A stretch of 13,489 nucleotides of DNA from positions 1 to 13,489 of the forward strand of contig DGBF01000073.1 in the NCBI GenBank assembly GCA_002384725.1. Direction: 5' to 3'. The notes under the pieces were generated by a model, which saw nothing but the letters and a program-made list of their open reading frames with translations, made no database searches and was not told the DNA's origin. Shown one piece after another: positions 1 to 8,161 of this stretch. The position numbers were made by a program, and so were the translations under genes. The first letter of the stretch is position 1. The number at the start of each line of letters is the position of its first letter. This DNA is from Flavobacteriales bacterium UBA4011 (GTDB lineage: Bacteria; Bacteroidota; Bacteroidia; Flavobacteriales_D; Crocinitomicaceae).

Positions 1-1075
1 AAACGATTTCGATAGTTGCGCTACCTGAATAATTTCCAGTTACTGTAAAATGTGAACTAATAGGATTCGGAAAAATAGAAAAGCCAACATTCGTCTTTTC
101 TTTCATGTCCAAGAATACGCTTTCGTAAGGCGTGTACTCATGGATACTTTCTTTCTTGCCGGAAAATCCAGAACCTGTTCCAACGTAGCCTTTGTTGTTG
201 ATGGCAAAGAATATTGCGTTTTTTCGTTCACTTCCGCCGAATGGAGCGCGTACGGACCAACTGTTTGAAAACGGATTGTACTCCCATGTATCGTCTAAGA
301 ATCCACCGTTTGTTCCACCGCAAACGAATCCACGAAGTCCAATAGAAAAAGTTGCTGTTCCGCCTCTTTCGGCACCTGGTAAATCAGCACATTGCGACCA
401 TTGATTGGTACCAGCAGAATATCGCCACATGTCTTTTCGGTAAATATCTTGATCCGTTCCAAGTCCAATAAAAGCGTCGTAACCAATGACGAACGAACAC
501 AATTGATACCTCACTCCCCCGGGAAATGGTGCACGAAGCGTCCAACTATCGTTACTGGGTTTGTATTCCCAGAGTTGACTGGAATAATTATTTGGACCTA
601 TTTTTCCTCCACACAGATATCCTTTGCTGTCTATATTGAAGCCTGTTGCGAAGTAAATTCCTTGTCCACCAAAACCTGGAAAATCACTTTTTTGCGTCCA
701 AATATTCGTTGTTGGATTGTACTCATAAAAATCGGCCAAGGTATTGCCGTTTTGAGCTTCAGAACTGTCAATTCCTGTACCTAAATATCCTTTTGTTCCA
801 ATGGAGAAGCCGATTGCATCTCGACGAACGGATCCTGGTAAACTCGCCATTTGCGCCCACGTATCCATAACTGGATCGTATTGCCACAAATCATTTAAAA
901 CGGTCTCGGAAGTATCGACGCCACCGCAAACATATCCGTGGTTTTCAACGGCAAATGAAGCGGCTCTCGTTCTTTTCAAACCTGGGAAATCATTCTTTTT
1001 TGTCCAGAAATTTTGGGTTTGACTTTCTGCAAGGAAAGGAGTAAGCAAAAGAAATAGGTAGAAAATATGCTTCAT
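1..1075 (-). CDS. Secreted Kelch-propeller protein with T9SS sorting domain (3' end outside window)
   Basis: The reading frame is open from an ATG at 1075 to the left edge, giving 358 complete codons with no stop, so the gene is partial. The N-terminus is a signal peptide (MKHIFYLFLLLTPFLAES, then QTQNFW). About six Kelch-type blades of 45-55 residues follow, each with a turn such as GSVRRDAIGFSIGTKGYLG and ending in a D/NxW tryptophan (WQYDP, WEYKP, WRYSA, WEYNP). After the propeller comes VGFSIFPNPISSHFTV, the start of a T9SS type A sorting domain; some 50 more residues are expected beyond position 1. The product should be exported by T9SS and anchored or released at the cell surface. It is the last visible member of the operon running from 4582; its ATG lies 2 nt after the stop of the preceding Kelch gene. 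Ligand unknown. Confidence 0.88.
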   Translation of the reverse strand, partial: MKHIFYLFLLLTPFLAESQTQNFWTKKNDFPGLKRTRAASFAVENHGYVCGGVDTSETVLNDLWQYDPVMDTWAQMASLPGSVRRDAIGFSIGTKGYLGTGIDSSEAQNGNTLADFYEYNPTTNIWTQKSDFPGFGGQGIYFATGFNIDSKGYLCGGKIGPNNYSSQLWEYKPSNDSWTLRAPFPGGVRYQLCSFVIGYDAFIGLGTDQDIYRKDMWRYSAGTNQWSQCADLPGAERGGTATFSIGLRGFVCGGTNGGFLDDTWEYNPFSNSWSVRAPFGGSERKNAIFFAINNKGYVGTGSGFSGKKESIHEYTPYESVFLDMKEKTNVGFSIFPNPISSHFTVTGNYSGSATIEIV

Positions 1076-1077
1076 AA

Positions 1078-2229
1078 TTACTTAAATATCAATTTTCCAG
1101 AAAATATCGTTTCGTCATTCTTCACAATCGAATAGAGATAAACTCCCGACTTTTCGCCATTTCGGTTGAATTTCGTCGAAGCTGAACTTGTTTTTCTTTT
1201 CTGGATTAACTTTCCATCGATAGATCGAATTTGGATTTCATATTCTTTCATAATTCCATCAGCACCTATTGAAATAGTAAAGTCGTCACTTACAGGGTTT
1301 GGAAATACCGAAACATTGGCATTTGTCAACTTGAATTCTTCTGTGCCTAAAGGATCATACGAAAATTGCCAAAAATCATTAAAATTCGTTCCATTTGTGC
1401 CTGTTCCCAAAAAACCTTTGTTGCCGATTGTGAAGGAAACATGAAATCTTCGGCTCGTGCCGGGAAAATCATCCATGGCCATCCATGTGTTGCTACCAGG
1501 ATTAAATTCCCAAATTTCACTTGTCACATTTCCCAATCCGCCAGAATAACCACAAACGATATATCCTTTGCCTTGAACGGAAAATGCAGTTCCACCGCTT
1601 GTCATAAGTCCTGGAAAAGTAGCCCGAAGCGCCCATGAATTGTTGGACGGTTTGTACTCATATAAATTGGAATTCGACTTTACAAATCCGCTAGAAGCCG
1701 TTTCAAAAGCACAGGACCAATTGTTCACAATAGTGGGACAAGGTGGTTTTATCGTCCACGTATCATTGCTTGGGTTGTATTCCGCCATTCCATTGGAACT
1801 GAGTACATATCCTTTTTCATCCACCATAAAACAGTCGCGGTTTGTGCCAGAAATGGGGCATGATGAAGTATTTGACCATGTATTTGTTCCCGGATCGAAC
1901 TCATAATAAACGCCACCTGGAACAAAACCTGCGCCTACATATCCTTTGGTTGAAGTTCCCCAAGCGATTGATCCATAGGTTGCTGTGGGCACATTTGCTT
2001 TTTGAGTCCAAGAATTAGTACTCGGATCAAATTCCCACCAATCATCGTACGAAATATTGATTCCATTGCCGTTATGGTGTCCTGTTCCAATATATCCTTT
2101 CTGACCAATAGAAATCCCAACTCCTCTGTGTCGACCTTGCCCTGTGAAGTTGGCCTTTTGAGACCACTCACTTGCCATTATATCAGATGTGGCAAAAAAA
2201 GTAAGGAAGAAAATGAATATTATTTTCAT
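1078..2229 (-). CDS. Secreted Kelch-propeller protein with T9SS sorting domain
   Basis: 383 residues. The signal peptide MKIIFIFFLTFFATSDIMA is followed at once by WSQKANFTGQGRHRG, the first Kelch blade. I count six blades over roughly residues 20-290, closing with LGTGTNGTNFNDFWQF. Blades 3 and 4 are shortened and have lost the usual GTG turn, but carry paired cysteines (SSCPISGTNRDCF and PPCPTIVNNWSCAF) absent from the neighbouring paralogue. The C-terminal ~80 residues are a T9SS type A sorting domain (VSVFPNPVSDDFTISI ... SGVYLYSIVKN ... FSGKLIFK). Both neighbours are clear paralogues, 2 nt away on each side, so this is a tandem duplicate within one transcript. No catalytic motif is visible; a surface binding or adhesive role is inferred from the fold only. 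Confidence 0.92.
   Translation of the reverse strand: MKIIFIFFLTFFATSDIMASEWSQKANFTGQGRHRGVGISIGQKGYIGTGHHNGNGINISYDDWWEFDPSTNSWTQKANVPTATYGSIAWGTSTKGYVGAGFVPGGVYYEFDPGTNTWSNTSSCPISGTNRDCFMVDEKGYVLSSNGMAEYNPSNDTWTIKPPCPTIVNNWSCAFETASSGFVKSNSNLYEYKPSNNSWALRATFPGLMTSGGTAFSVQGKGYIVCGYSGGLGNVTSEIWEFNPGSNTWMAMDDFPGTSRRFHVSFTIGNKGFLGTGTNGTNFNDFWQFSYDPLGTEEFKLTNANVSVFPNPVSDDFTISIGADGIMKEYEIQIRSIDGKLIQKRKTSSASTKFNRNGEKSGVYLYSIVKNDETIFSGKLIFK
1373..1410 (-). repeat. Near-identical 38-nt segment shared by two Kelch genes (copy 1)
   Basis: Encodes LGTGTNGTNFNDF in the last blade. It matches 34 of 38 bases with the segment at 2536-2573, including a run of 17 identical bases (AATTCGTTCCATTTGT plus one flanking base). 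Confidence 0.6.
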
Positions 2230-2231
2230 AA

Positions 2232-3446
2232 CTAGTGTTTCAATATTAGTTTTCCCTTGCGTAAGCTTTGGCCTTCATAGGTAAAACGATATGTAAAGCT
2301 TCCTGAAGCAAATTCAGAAACATCAATTTTTAATACATTTTCTTCAAATTGATATTTCTTGTTCCACTTTCCGTCCATGGAGAACAGACTGAATTCAATT
2401 CTATCTCTTTCAATTCCGCTGGGTAAATCCGATAAATCAATCGTTAAATTTTCAACTGCAGGATTTGGATAAAGCTTTAAATCTATGTTTTTCAATAACT
2501 CTTCTAAATCAGACAAAGCTGGATTGTACATCCAGAAATCTTTGAAATTCGTTCCATTTGTTCCTGTGCCCAAATAAGCTTTTGGTTCAATGATAAAAGC
2601 AACTAAATATCGCCTCGCTGTGCCGATAAATTCATATCTCGGCAGCCAAACATCGGTTGCTGGATCGTAGGCCCACATGTCCTTAAAATTATTTCCGCTG
2701 GAAAAATCAGCGCCAGTTCCAATATACCCTAAACCATTCAAGGCAAATCCCACGGCTTCTTGTCGACCAACCAGACCAATATTTGCTTTTTGCGTCCAAA
2801 CATTAATCGAGGGGTCGTATTGATAAAAATCATTGGTTGAAGGTCCTGAAGTTTCACCCGTTCCTAAGTACCCGTAATTTCCAATCGAAAAACCTACTGC
2901 TGAAGTCCTTGGCGTTCCTATAAAATCGGCTTTTTGCGACCATTGATCTAAACTAGAATTGTATTCATAGAAAGTAACGGTGAATCCTGTTGTGACCTGA
3001 CCCGTCCCAACGTATCCTTTTCCATTTAAGGTAAAGCCAACCGCACCCCTCCTGGGCAAACCTATAAAATCGGCAGTTGGAGTCCAAGAATTTGTCGTAG
3101 GATCGTATGCATGAAATTTGACTGAATAGGTACCATCCTCTCGTCGTCCTGTGCCTACGTATGCTTTATTGTTCAGTACAAAAGCGGCTGCGTGATACAT
3201 CTTTCCTTCTGGATAATCCGCAATTTGTGTCCAAGAATTCGAAGCTGGATCGTAACGCCAAAAGTCTTCGTACTCCACGTCAACTCCTGAATTAATATGA
3301 CCCAAACCAATATAACCTGCATTTCCGATAGCGAATGCGGTAGATCTGTGTCGAGCAGACCCTCCAAAATCTGACTTCTGAACATACGGACCTGCATTGG
3401 AAACAAATGCCCAAGTCAGAAATAGATATGTCAGCCAAAGTTTCAT
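2232..3446 (-). CDS. Secreted Kelch-propeller protein with T9SS sorting domain
   Basis: 404 residues, the most regular of the three Kelch paralogues here. Signal peptide MKLWLTYLFLTWAFVSNA, then six blades over about residues 20-320. Each blade follows the pattern small/basic turn (SARHR, LPRRG, TPRTS, TARRY), a hydrophobic strand, GYxGTG, and a closing FWxYDPxxNxWT. The last blade (LGTGTNGTNFKDFW) is nearly identical to the last blade of the next gene. Residues ~325-404 are the T9SS type A domain (LKLYPNPAVENLTIDL ... KGKLILKH). The start ATG shares one base with the TAA stop of the gene before it (TAATG), a classic translational-coupling junction; no Shine-Dalgarno is visible. Predicted to be exported to the cell surface; ligand unknown. 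Confidence 0.93.
   Translation of the reverse strand: MKLWLTYLFLTWAFVSNAGPYVQKSDFGGSARHRSTAFAIGNAGYIGLGHINSGVDVEYEDFWRYDPASNSWTQIADYPEGKMYHAAAFVLNNKAYVGTGRREDGTYSVKFHAYDPTTNSWTPTADFIGLPRRGAVGFTLNGKGYVGTGQVTTGFTVTFYEYNSSLDQWSQKADFIGTPRTSAVGFSIGNYGYLGTGETSGPSTNDFYQYDPSINVWTQKANIGLVGRQEAVGFALNGLGYIGTGADFSSGNNFKDMWAYDPATDVWLPRYEFIGTARRYLVAFIIEPKAYLGTGTNGTNFKDFWMYNPALSDLEELLKNIDLKLYPNPAVENLTIDLSDLPSGIERDRIEFSLFSMDGKWNKKYQFEENVLKIDVSEFASGSFTYRFTYEGQSLRKGKLILKH
2536..2573 (-). repeat. Near-identical 38-nt segment shared by two Kelch genes (copy 2)
   Basis: Encodes LGTGTNGTNFKDF in the last blade of the second Kelch gene, paired with 1373-1410. The high DNA identity points to fairly recent duplication or gene conversion in this part of the propeller. 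Confidence 0.6.
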
Positions 3447-4582
3447 TATTGAACGATTAGTTTTTTCACGTAGTGATTTCCTTCACGCTGCAATTGAATC
3501 GTGTATGTGCCGGATTTTAAATCGGATACATCAATTGTTTCATTTGTATTGACTTGTTTTGAAAGAACTTTTTTTCCTAGGAAATCGTATACACCAATGT
3601 TCCCAGAAAAATGATCTATTCTAATTTCGTTTTTGGCAGGATTTGGAAAAACAACAAATGGGTCAGCCTTTAATTCGTTCAGTCCAACCAAGCTGGAAGT
3701 CACATTTAAAATAAATTGACCGCTTGCATTTCCCCACCCTTCAACCACAATAAAAATGGTATCATTGGCTGTAGGCGTAAATGTTATGGTAGATTGATTA
3801 CCGCAATTAACGTCATCATCGTTAAAGGCCAAAACAGTTCCATCGGGTTTTATGGCACTTATAAAGGTGTCATAACTTGATCCACAAAGTGTTGCCGTCA
3901 CAGAGCCTACGTTTGAAATAGGAAGAATTCGGTAAAAAATATCGGGTGAACTGTACACCAAATTTTTATTGGAATAACAAAATGAATTATCGTTTGTATC
4001 AATAAAAGGCAGTGATGAAATTTGAACGGCATCGGCCATATCGTCGCCAATATAAGCTGAACAGTCGATCCCACCGGTTAATGTTATTCCAAAATCAATG
4101 ACATTTCCCCATTGAAAAGCTGCACAAGGATCTAAAGGAATACTTCCTGCCTCTTGTTGTGAAACTCGCATTCGGGTATTTCCATTTGTAAGTCCAGCTG
4201 GTACATTAAAATTCATATTTACCACAGCTGCCGGTGGTGTTCCAGACCATGTTCCAATTGATTCTGAAGGATCGAAGTTTCCATCACCGTTAAAATCTAT
4301 CCAAGCCTCACCAGCACCAGCATAGTTTCCTCCGCAGGTTCCGAAGGTGACATCGAAGGTGTAATTTGATCCAGCGGCTAGAGATGCACTAAGTGAAGTT
4401 AAATTTTGAATTCCGGTCTGAGCAGGGCAATTGGATGAAAGCACAATAGAACTTGCATCACCAACTAGCGAAACGGACTCAATATTAGAATCAGCTGTCG
4501 ATGAGGGGCCTCCTGAAGTGCAATATTGAGCGTTAGATAATGTAGAAAAAAAGCCTAAAACCAAGGCAAGTAATTGTCGCAT
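3446..4582 (-). CDS. Secreted GEVED-like / PPC-like protein with T9SS sorting domain
   Basis: 378 residues. Signal peptide MRQLLALVLGFFSTLSNA, then mature start QYCTSGGPSS, typical of GEVED-domain T9SS proteins. Residues ~20-170 fit a GEVED-like domain: an acidic DFNGDGNFDPSE loop at 96-107 resembling a calcium-binding DxNxDG turn, and a degenerate end motif GNVIDFGITL at 159-168 where the family usually has GEVEDYTV. Residues ~174-295 resemble a bacterial pre-peptidase C-terminal (PPC) beta-sandwich (SSYDTFISAIKPDG, NDTIFIVVEGWG). Residues ~300-378 are the T9SS type A domain (FVVFPNPAKNEIRI ... SGTYTIQLQ ... VKKLIVQ). No protease domain is present, so this is likely a binding or structural surface protein. 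It is first in the operon with the three Kelch genes; expression presumably starts upstream of 4582. Confidence 0.9.
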   Translation of the reverse strand: MRQLLALVLGFFSTLSNAQYCTSGGPSSTADSNIESVSLVGDASSIVLSSNCPAQTGIQNLTSLSASLAAGSNYTFDVTFGTCGGNYAGAGEAWIDFNGDGNFDPSESIGTWSGTPPAAVVNMNFNVPAGLTNGNTRMRVSQQEAGSIPLDPCAAFQWGNVIDFGITLTGGIDCSAYIGDDMADAVQISSLPFIDTNDNSFCYSNKNLVYSSPDIFYRILPISNVGSVTATLCGSSYDTFISAIKPDGTVLAFNDDDVNCGNQSTITFTPTANDTIFIVVEGWGNASGQFILNVTSSLVGLNELKADPFVVFPNPAKNEIRIDHFSGNIGVYDFLGKKVLSKQVNTNETIDVSDLKSGTYTIQLQREGNHYVKKLIVQ

Positions 4583-4614
4583 AGGGAATTTTTAATGTGT
4601 ACTAATTTAAATAA

Positions 4615-4639
4615 AAAATCTAGTTAACCGCTTCGTCAA
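4615..4639 (-). promoter_or_regulatory. Weak candidate promoter for the Kelch/T9SS operon
   Basis: Read on the minus strand, TTG (4639-4637) is followed after 14 nt by TAGATTTT (4622-4615), one mismatch from the Bacteroidota -7 box TAnnTTTG. It lies about 32 nt ahead of the ATG at 4582. The spacing is shorter than the roughly 17-23 nt usually given for this promoter class, so this is only a candidate. Confidence 0.2.
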
Positions 4640-4682
4640 TTTAAAACGGAAATTTTGCGGGCATCGTTGCCTTAATTTAACT

Positions 4683-5038
4683 CTATCCTTTTTGGATTTT
4701 AATTTCAAAAGTTCCTGTTTCCGACTTGATTTTAAAATGTACATCCCTTGCGGTAAATTTGAAACTTGGATGAAAATGAATCGATTGAAATTTCAGCCTG
4801 ATTCTCGTTCTATTCAAAAGTAAAATCGTCCCACATCATTACGAAGATTTCGGAACTACCCTTGAACATTATCTCGACATAACCGATACTCGTATTTTCT
4901 TAACGTTTAGGGTGGGAAAAAGCATTGATCTTTAGAAACACCAAAAAGCAGAATTGGAGAGCATATTTCACTAGCCAAAACCACCTATTATTGGGTGCTG
5001 AGTTACGACTTTAACCAAAAGTTAAGAACATCAATTTG
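4683..5038 (-). pseudogene. Decayed 3' end of a T9SS-exported protein (choice-of-anchor-J-like plus sorting domain)
   Basis: No intact gene lies between 4583 and 5050, but the minus strand carries recognisable pieces of one. From 4899 to 4810 one frame reads ENTSIGYVEIMFKG, SSEIFVMMWDDFTFE, then TAG. This resembles the end of choice-of-anchor-J-type beta-sandwich domains (VxIxF ... MxxDDxxFE). The same frame continues past the TAG as NENQAEISIDSF (4809-4774). A second frame then gives QVSNLPQGMYILK, and a third gives IKSETGTFEIKIQKG with a TAG at 4683-4685. Together these match the core and end of a T9SS type A sorting domain, broken by one nonsense codon, at least two frame changes and apparent loss of the PNP segment. 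Sequence from 4900 to 5038 may be more of the same gene (a frame reading APNNRWFWLV), but this part is much less sure. Confidence 0.55.
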
Positions 5039-5050
5039 GGTAAAAATGGG

Positions 5051-5833
5051 TTACGGAACTAGGGCTGAAAAAGATTGAAAATTTTGAGCCGTAAAATACC
5101 CCAGAGCATTGTTGGACCAATTACTAACTGGATTTGCAGGTGCTCCGCTGTTTCCACTTGTGTTTTGTTCAAACGAAAAATAATATACGAAAACGGGAGT
5201 GTCGATTCCATACATTTCGTAAATAACGGAGTCACCTGATTCTGGAGACCAATTACCAAAAAATGGTTGTTGATTTAGTTGACCATCTGCAAAATCGTCG
5301 TTTGCAAAAATGTATCCTGAATTCTGGTCTAAACTATCCGCATTATAGAAATAAAAAACATACGAATTTTTAACTCCTGCAGGATCTAGAAATTTAGGTA
5401 CAATTATATTCCCTGTACTGCCGAAAAAACTTGAGGGTATAAAATCAATTCCAAGTAATGGAACCAAAGCTGGAATAGTTGAAGATGAAACGAAAGTCTC
5501 CCCTTCCGCAACTACCTTAAAAGTGTAAGTTCTTCCCACTACTGCTAGAAAGTTTACTGTTTTATAATTTCCATCACCTAAGTCGGCTAACGTTTCTGAA
5601 TTACCTTGGTCGTCGGTTAGCGTTACCGTTGCTCCAATTACGCCAGGGAAAACGTTATCTTGATTAAAAGCAACAGATTTGGTGATGCTTAATGAATGAA
5701 TCAATTCGCCACTGTTCACTTCACCTTTTAAAACAATCTGAGAATCACTTTCTTTCAATTCCAAGTCTATGACTTTTGTACAAGAAACTGTTCCGATTAG
5801 AAACAGGGCAGTTAAGATTAATACTTTATTCAT
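5051..5833 (-). CDS. DUF4249 family outer-membrane lipoprotein
   Basis: 260 residues, a normal length for DUF4249 proteins. A short signal peptide ends in a lipobox-like GTVSC with the lipidated cysteine at residue 18. The mature start KVIDLELKESDSQIVLKGE and the following pattern (LIHSLSITKS ... VIGATVTLTDDQGN ... YKTVNF ... VVAEGETFVSSSTIP) are the usual N-terminal beta-rich signature of DUF4249. The start lies 3 nt after the stop of the TonB-dependent receptor gene, so both are cotranscribed. In Bacteroidota, DUF4249 lipoproteins commonly travel with TonB-dependent receptors of this type, probably as a surface-exposed partner of the receptor. The substrate cannot be read from the sequence. 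Confidence 0.88.
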   Translation of the reverse strand: MNKVLILTALFLIGTVSCTKVIDLELKESDSQIVLKGEVNSGELIHSLSITKSVAFNQDNVFPGVIGATVTLTDDQGNSETLADLGDGNYKTVNFLAVVGRTYTFKVVAEGETFVSSSTIPALVPLLGIDFIPSSFFGSTGNIIVPKFLDPAGVKNSYVFYFYNADSLDQNSGYIFANDDFADGQLNQQPFFGNWSPESGDSVIYEMYGIDTPVFVYYFSFEQNTSGNSGAPANPVSNWSNNALGYFTAQNFQSFSALVP

Positions 5834-5836
5834 GAC

Positions 5837-8161
5837 TTAAAATTTAAAGTTGTAAGTAACAGTTGGTACAATTCTAAACAATGTTGTTTGCACCACTTGT
5901 GTTTTGTTTGCGTCATTCGGATTTTCCTCAAATTCAATCAAATAGGCGTTTCTGCGGGCATAGGCATTATAAATAGAAAGACTCCAGCTACTTTCAAATC
6001 GTTTTCGCTTTGCTATGTTGTACGTTAAAGCCAAATCCAATCGGTGATAATCCGGCATTCTATCGCCGTTTCGGCTTGAGTAAACAAACACCACTTCTTC
6101 GTCAATTGTGTATTTACCCGTTGGAAAAGTAACTGCATTTCCTGTGGAATAAACGAATGCTGCCGAAGCTGTCCATTTTTTATTGAAATCATAAATACCA
6201 ACTACGGAAAGGTCATGTAACCTGTCCTGACGCGCCAAATACCATTCATTGTTGTTTATCTGATCAATCTTCTTTTCCGTTCTCGACAGTGTGTAGCCAA
6301 TCCAACCTGTGAATTTTCCTGTTTTCTTTTTCAATAAAAATTCAATTCCGTATGCTCTACCAACCCCATACAATAATTCACCTTCAAGGAGTTCGTTTGC
6401 CTGTGTATTTGCACCATTTCGGTAGTCAATTTGGTTTTGCATCCATTTGTAGTAGATTTCTGAACTGAACTCGTATTTATTCTGTTTGAAGTTTTTAAAC
6501 CAACCTAAACTCACCTGATCTGAAATTTCGGGTTTAACATTGATAGTCGTTGGCAACCAAACATCCGTTGGAGAAGTACTCACCGTATTGGATATCAAAT
6601 GAAGATTTTGAACATTTCTAGCATAACCTCCTTTGATAGAGGCTGATTTTGAGTAGATGTAACTCATAAATATTCTTGGCTCAACATTAACGTAGGTCTT
6701 AGCAAATTCATTTTGAGAATACACAGTCGTGTCCGTTATTTCTCCTGCTTCATTGAACCTAAAGGAATTTTCTCCATTCCCAAGCACAGAAAATGATGTT
6801 CCGCGTAAGCCGTACAAAATATTGAATTTCTCATTTATACTCCATTCATTACTCACATACATTGCGTTTTCCAACCCTAGTTTCGACGGTTGTTTCTCAT
6901 TGTTTACTCCTGAGTTTTCATTCCCAGTAACTTCTCCAGGCACAACTCCGTGATAAATTGCATTCAAACCAAATGTCCACTTGTTTCTTGAATTCGGGAA
7001 GTATTGAAATTCTTGCTTTAGATTATAATCTTGAAGGGTCGAACCAATATTAATTTCAACATCATCTGATGCAATTGATATATCGTATTGATAGTTTGAA
7101 ACAATAAAAGAGGTATTCGAAAACAACTTACTATTCACAATATGATTCCACCGAGCCGTTCCTGTTGCATTTCCCCATGAAATACCGAAATCAGCCAATC
7201 CCAAAACATCTCTTCCGAAATAACCAGATAAAAATACGCGATCTTTTTCACCAAACTTATAATTGAGTTTAGTATTCAAATCATAGAAAAACAACTTAGT
7301 ATCCCTTAAATTCTGGTCGTTCGATAATTTCAAAAACAAATCGGCGTAGGTTCTTCGTCCAGCAATCAGAAACGACCCTTTGTCTTTTACAATCGGCGCT
7401 TCTACGGTAAATCGCGAAGCAATCAAACCAATTCCACCAGACATGCCGAGCCGCTTTGAATTGCCCTCGTTCATTTTAATATCCAAAACGGAAGCTAATC
7501 GTCCACCATACTGCGCTGGCTGTGTACCTTTATATAACGTAGCTGTTTTTATTACATCCGAATTGAATGTGGAGAAGAATCCCAACAAGTGAGAAGCATT
7601 ATAAACAGGAGCTTCATCCAATAATATCAAATTTTGATCAGCTGCACCACCACGAACGAAAAATCCAGAGTTTCCCTCGCCAGCCGATTTCACTCCTGGT
7701 AACAATTGAAGCGTTTTCACAATATCTTTTTCACCAAAAATGACCGGAATTTTATTGATTTCATTCATATCAATTTTCTCAACACCCATCTGAGCGTCCG
7801 TCACATTCCCATCTTTTTTAATTGCCGAAACTTCCACTTCAAGCAAATCTTGTACAGAGGCCGAGAGATTGATGTTAAGTGTTTTGTTTTCGGTCAAGGT
7901 GATTTTTCTTTGAAACTCTTTATAGGTAGGGTAACTTACAGAAAACGTATATGTTCCTGCCGGTAAAGTGAGTGAATAAAACCCATATTCATTGCACACT
8001 GCTCCAATTCCACTCAATTCCAAAGGTCGAATTTTCACACCAATTAAGGTCTCTCCTGTTGTGGAATCCTTGATGGTGCCACTTAAGGTATATTTTTCCT
8101 GTGCGGAAAGTTTAAATGAAGTAATAAAAATCAGGACAGTTAAGTAAACAATAATCTTCAT
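5837..8161 (-). CDS. TonB-dependent outer-membrane receptor with carboxypeptidase-regulatory-like N-domain
   Basis: 774 residues. Signal peptide MKIIVYLTVLIFITSFKLSA, mature from Q21. Residues ~24-105 form a carboxypeptidase-D-regulatory-like domain (TLSGTIKDSTTGETLIGVKI ... GFYSLTLPAGTYTFSVSY). Residues ~115-232 are the plug: IPVIFGEKDIVKTLQLLPGV, FFVRGGAADQNLILLDEAPV, YKGTQPAQYGGRLASVLDIK. The remainder is a 22-strand-type barrel ending in an aromatic residue (TVTYNFKF), as needed for outer-membrane insertion. It takes up an unidentified substrate across the outer membrane using TonB-ExbBD energy. There is no SusD gene next to it; the partner is the DUF4249 lipoprotein downstream. It belongs to the receptor subclass that pairs with DUF4249, not to the SusC polysaccharide class. 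The ATG at 8161 begins a good signal peptide and is the only sensible start. Confidence 0.94.
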   Translation of the reverse strand: MKIIVYLTVLIFITSFKLSAQEKYTLSGTIKDSTTGETLIGVKIRPLELSGIGAVCNEYGFYSLTLPAGTYTFSVSYPTYKEFQRKITLTENKTLNINLSASVQDLLEVEVSAIKKDGNVTDAQMGVEKIDMNEINKIPVIFGEKDIVKTLQLLPGVKSAGEGNSGFFVRGGAADQNLILLDEAPVYNASHLLGFFSTFNSDVIKTATLYKGTQPAQYGGRLASVLDIKMNEGNSKRLGMSGGIGLIASRFTVEAPIVKDKGSFLIAGRRTYADLFLKLSNDQNLRDTKLFFYDLNTKLNYKFGEKDRVFLSGYFGRDVLGLADFGISWGNATGTARWNHIVNSKLFSNTSFIVSNYQYDISIASDDVEINIGSTLQDYNLKQEFQYFPNSRNKWTFGLNAIYHGVVPGEVTGNENSGVNNEKQPSKLGLENAMYVSNEWSINEKFNILYGLRGTSFSVLGNGENSFRFNEAGEITDTTVYSQNEFAKTYVNVEPRIFMSYIYSKSASIKGGYARNVQNLHLISNTVSTSPTDVWLPTTINVKPEISDQVSLGWFKNFKQNKYEFSSEIYYKWMQNQIDYRNGANTQANELLEGELLYGVGRAYGIEFLLKKKTGKFTGWIGYTLSRTEKKIDQINNNEWYLARQDRLHDLSVVGIYDFNKKWTASAAFVYSTGNAVTFPTGKYTIDEEVVFVYSSRNGDRMPDYHRLDLALTYNIAKRKRFESSWSLSIYNAYARRNAYLIEFEENPNDANKTQVVQTTLFRIVPTVTYNFKF

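Noticed and set aside
392..784. 130-residue ORF on the plus strand
   Set aside because: Lies wholly antisense to the partial Kelch/T9SS gene, whose frame has a signal peptide, blades and a sorting domain; the plus-strand product has no recognisable features.
1935..2171. 78-residue minus-strand ORF in another frame inside a Kelch gene
   Set aside because: Overlaps the strongly supported Kelch frame on the same strand and shows no domain.
5011..5025. Small inverted repeat TTAAC-CAAAA-GTTAA downstream of the DUF4249 gene
   Set aside because: Only a 5-bp AT-rich stem with no GC core or following U-tract; not convincing as a terminator.
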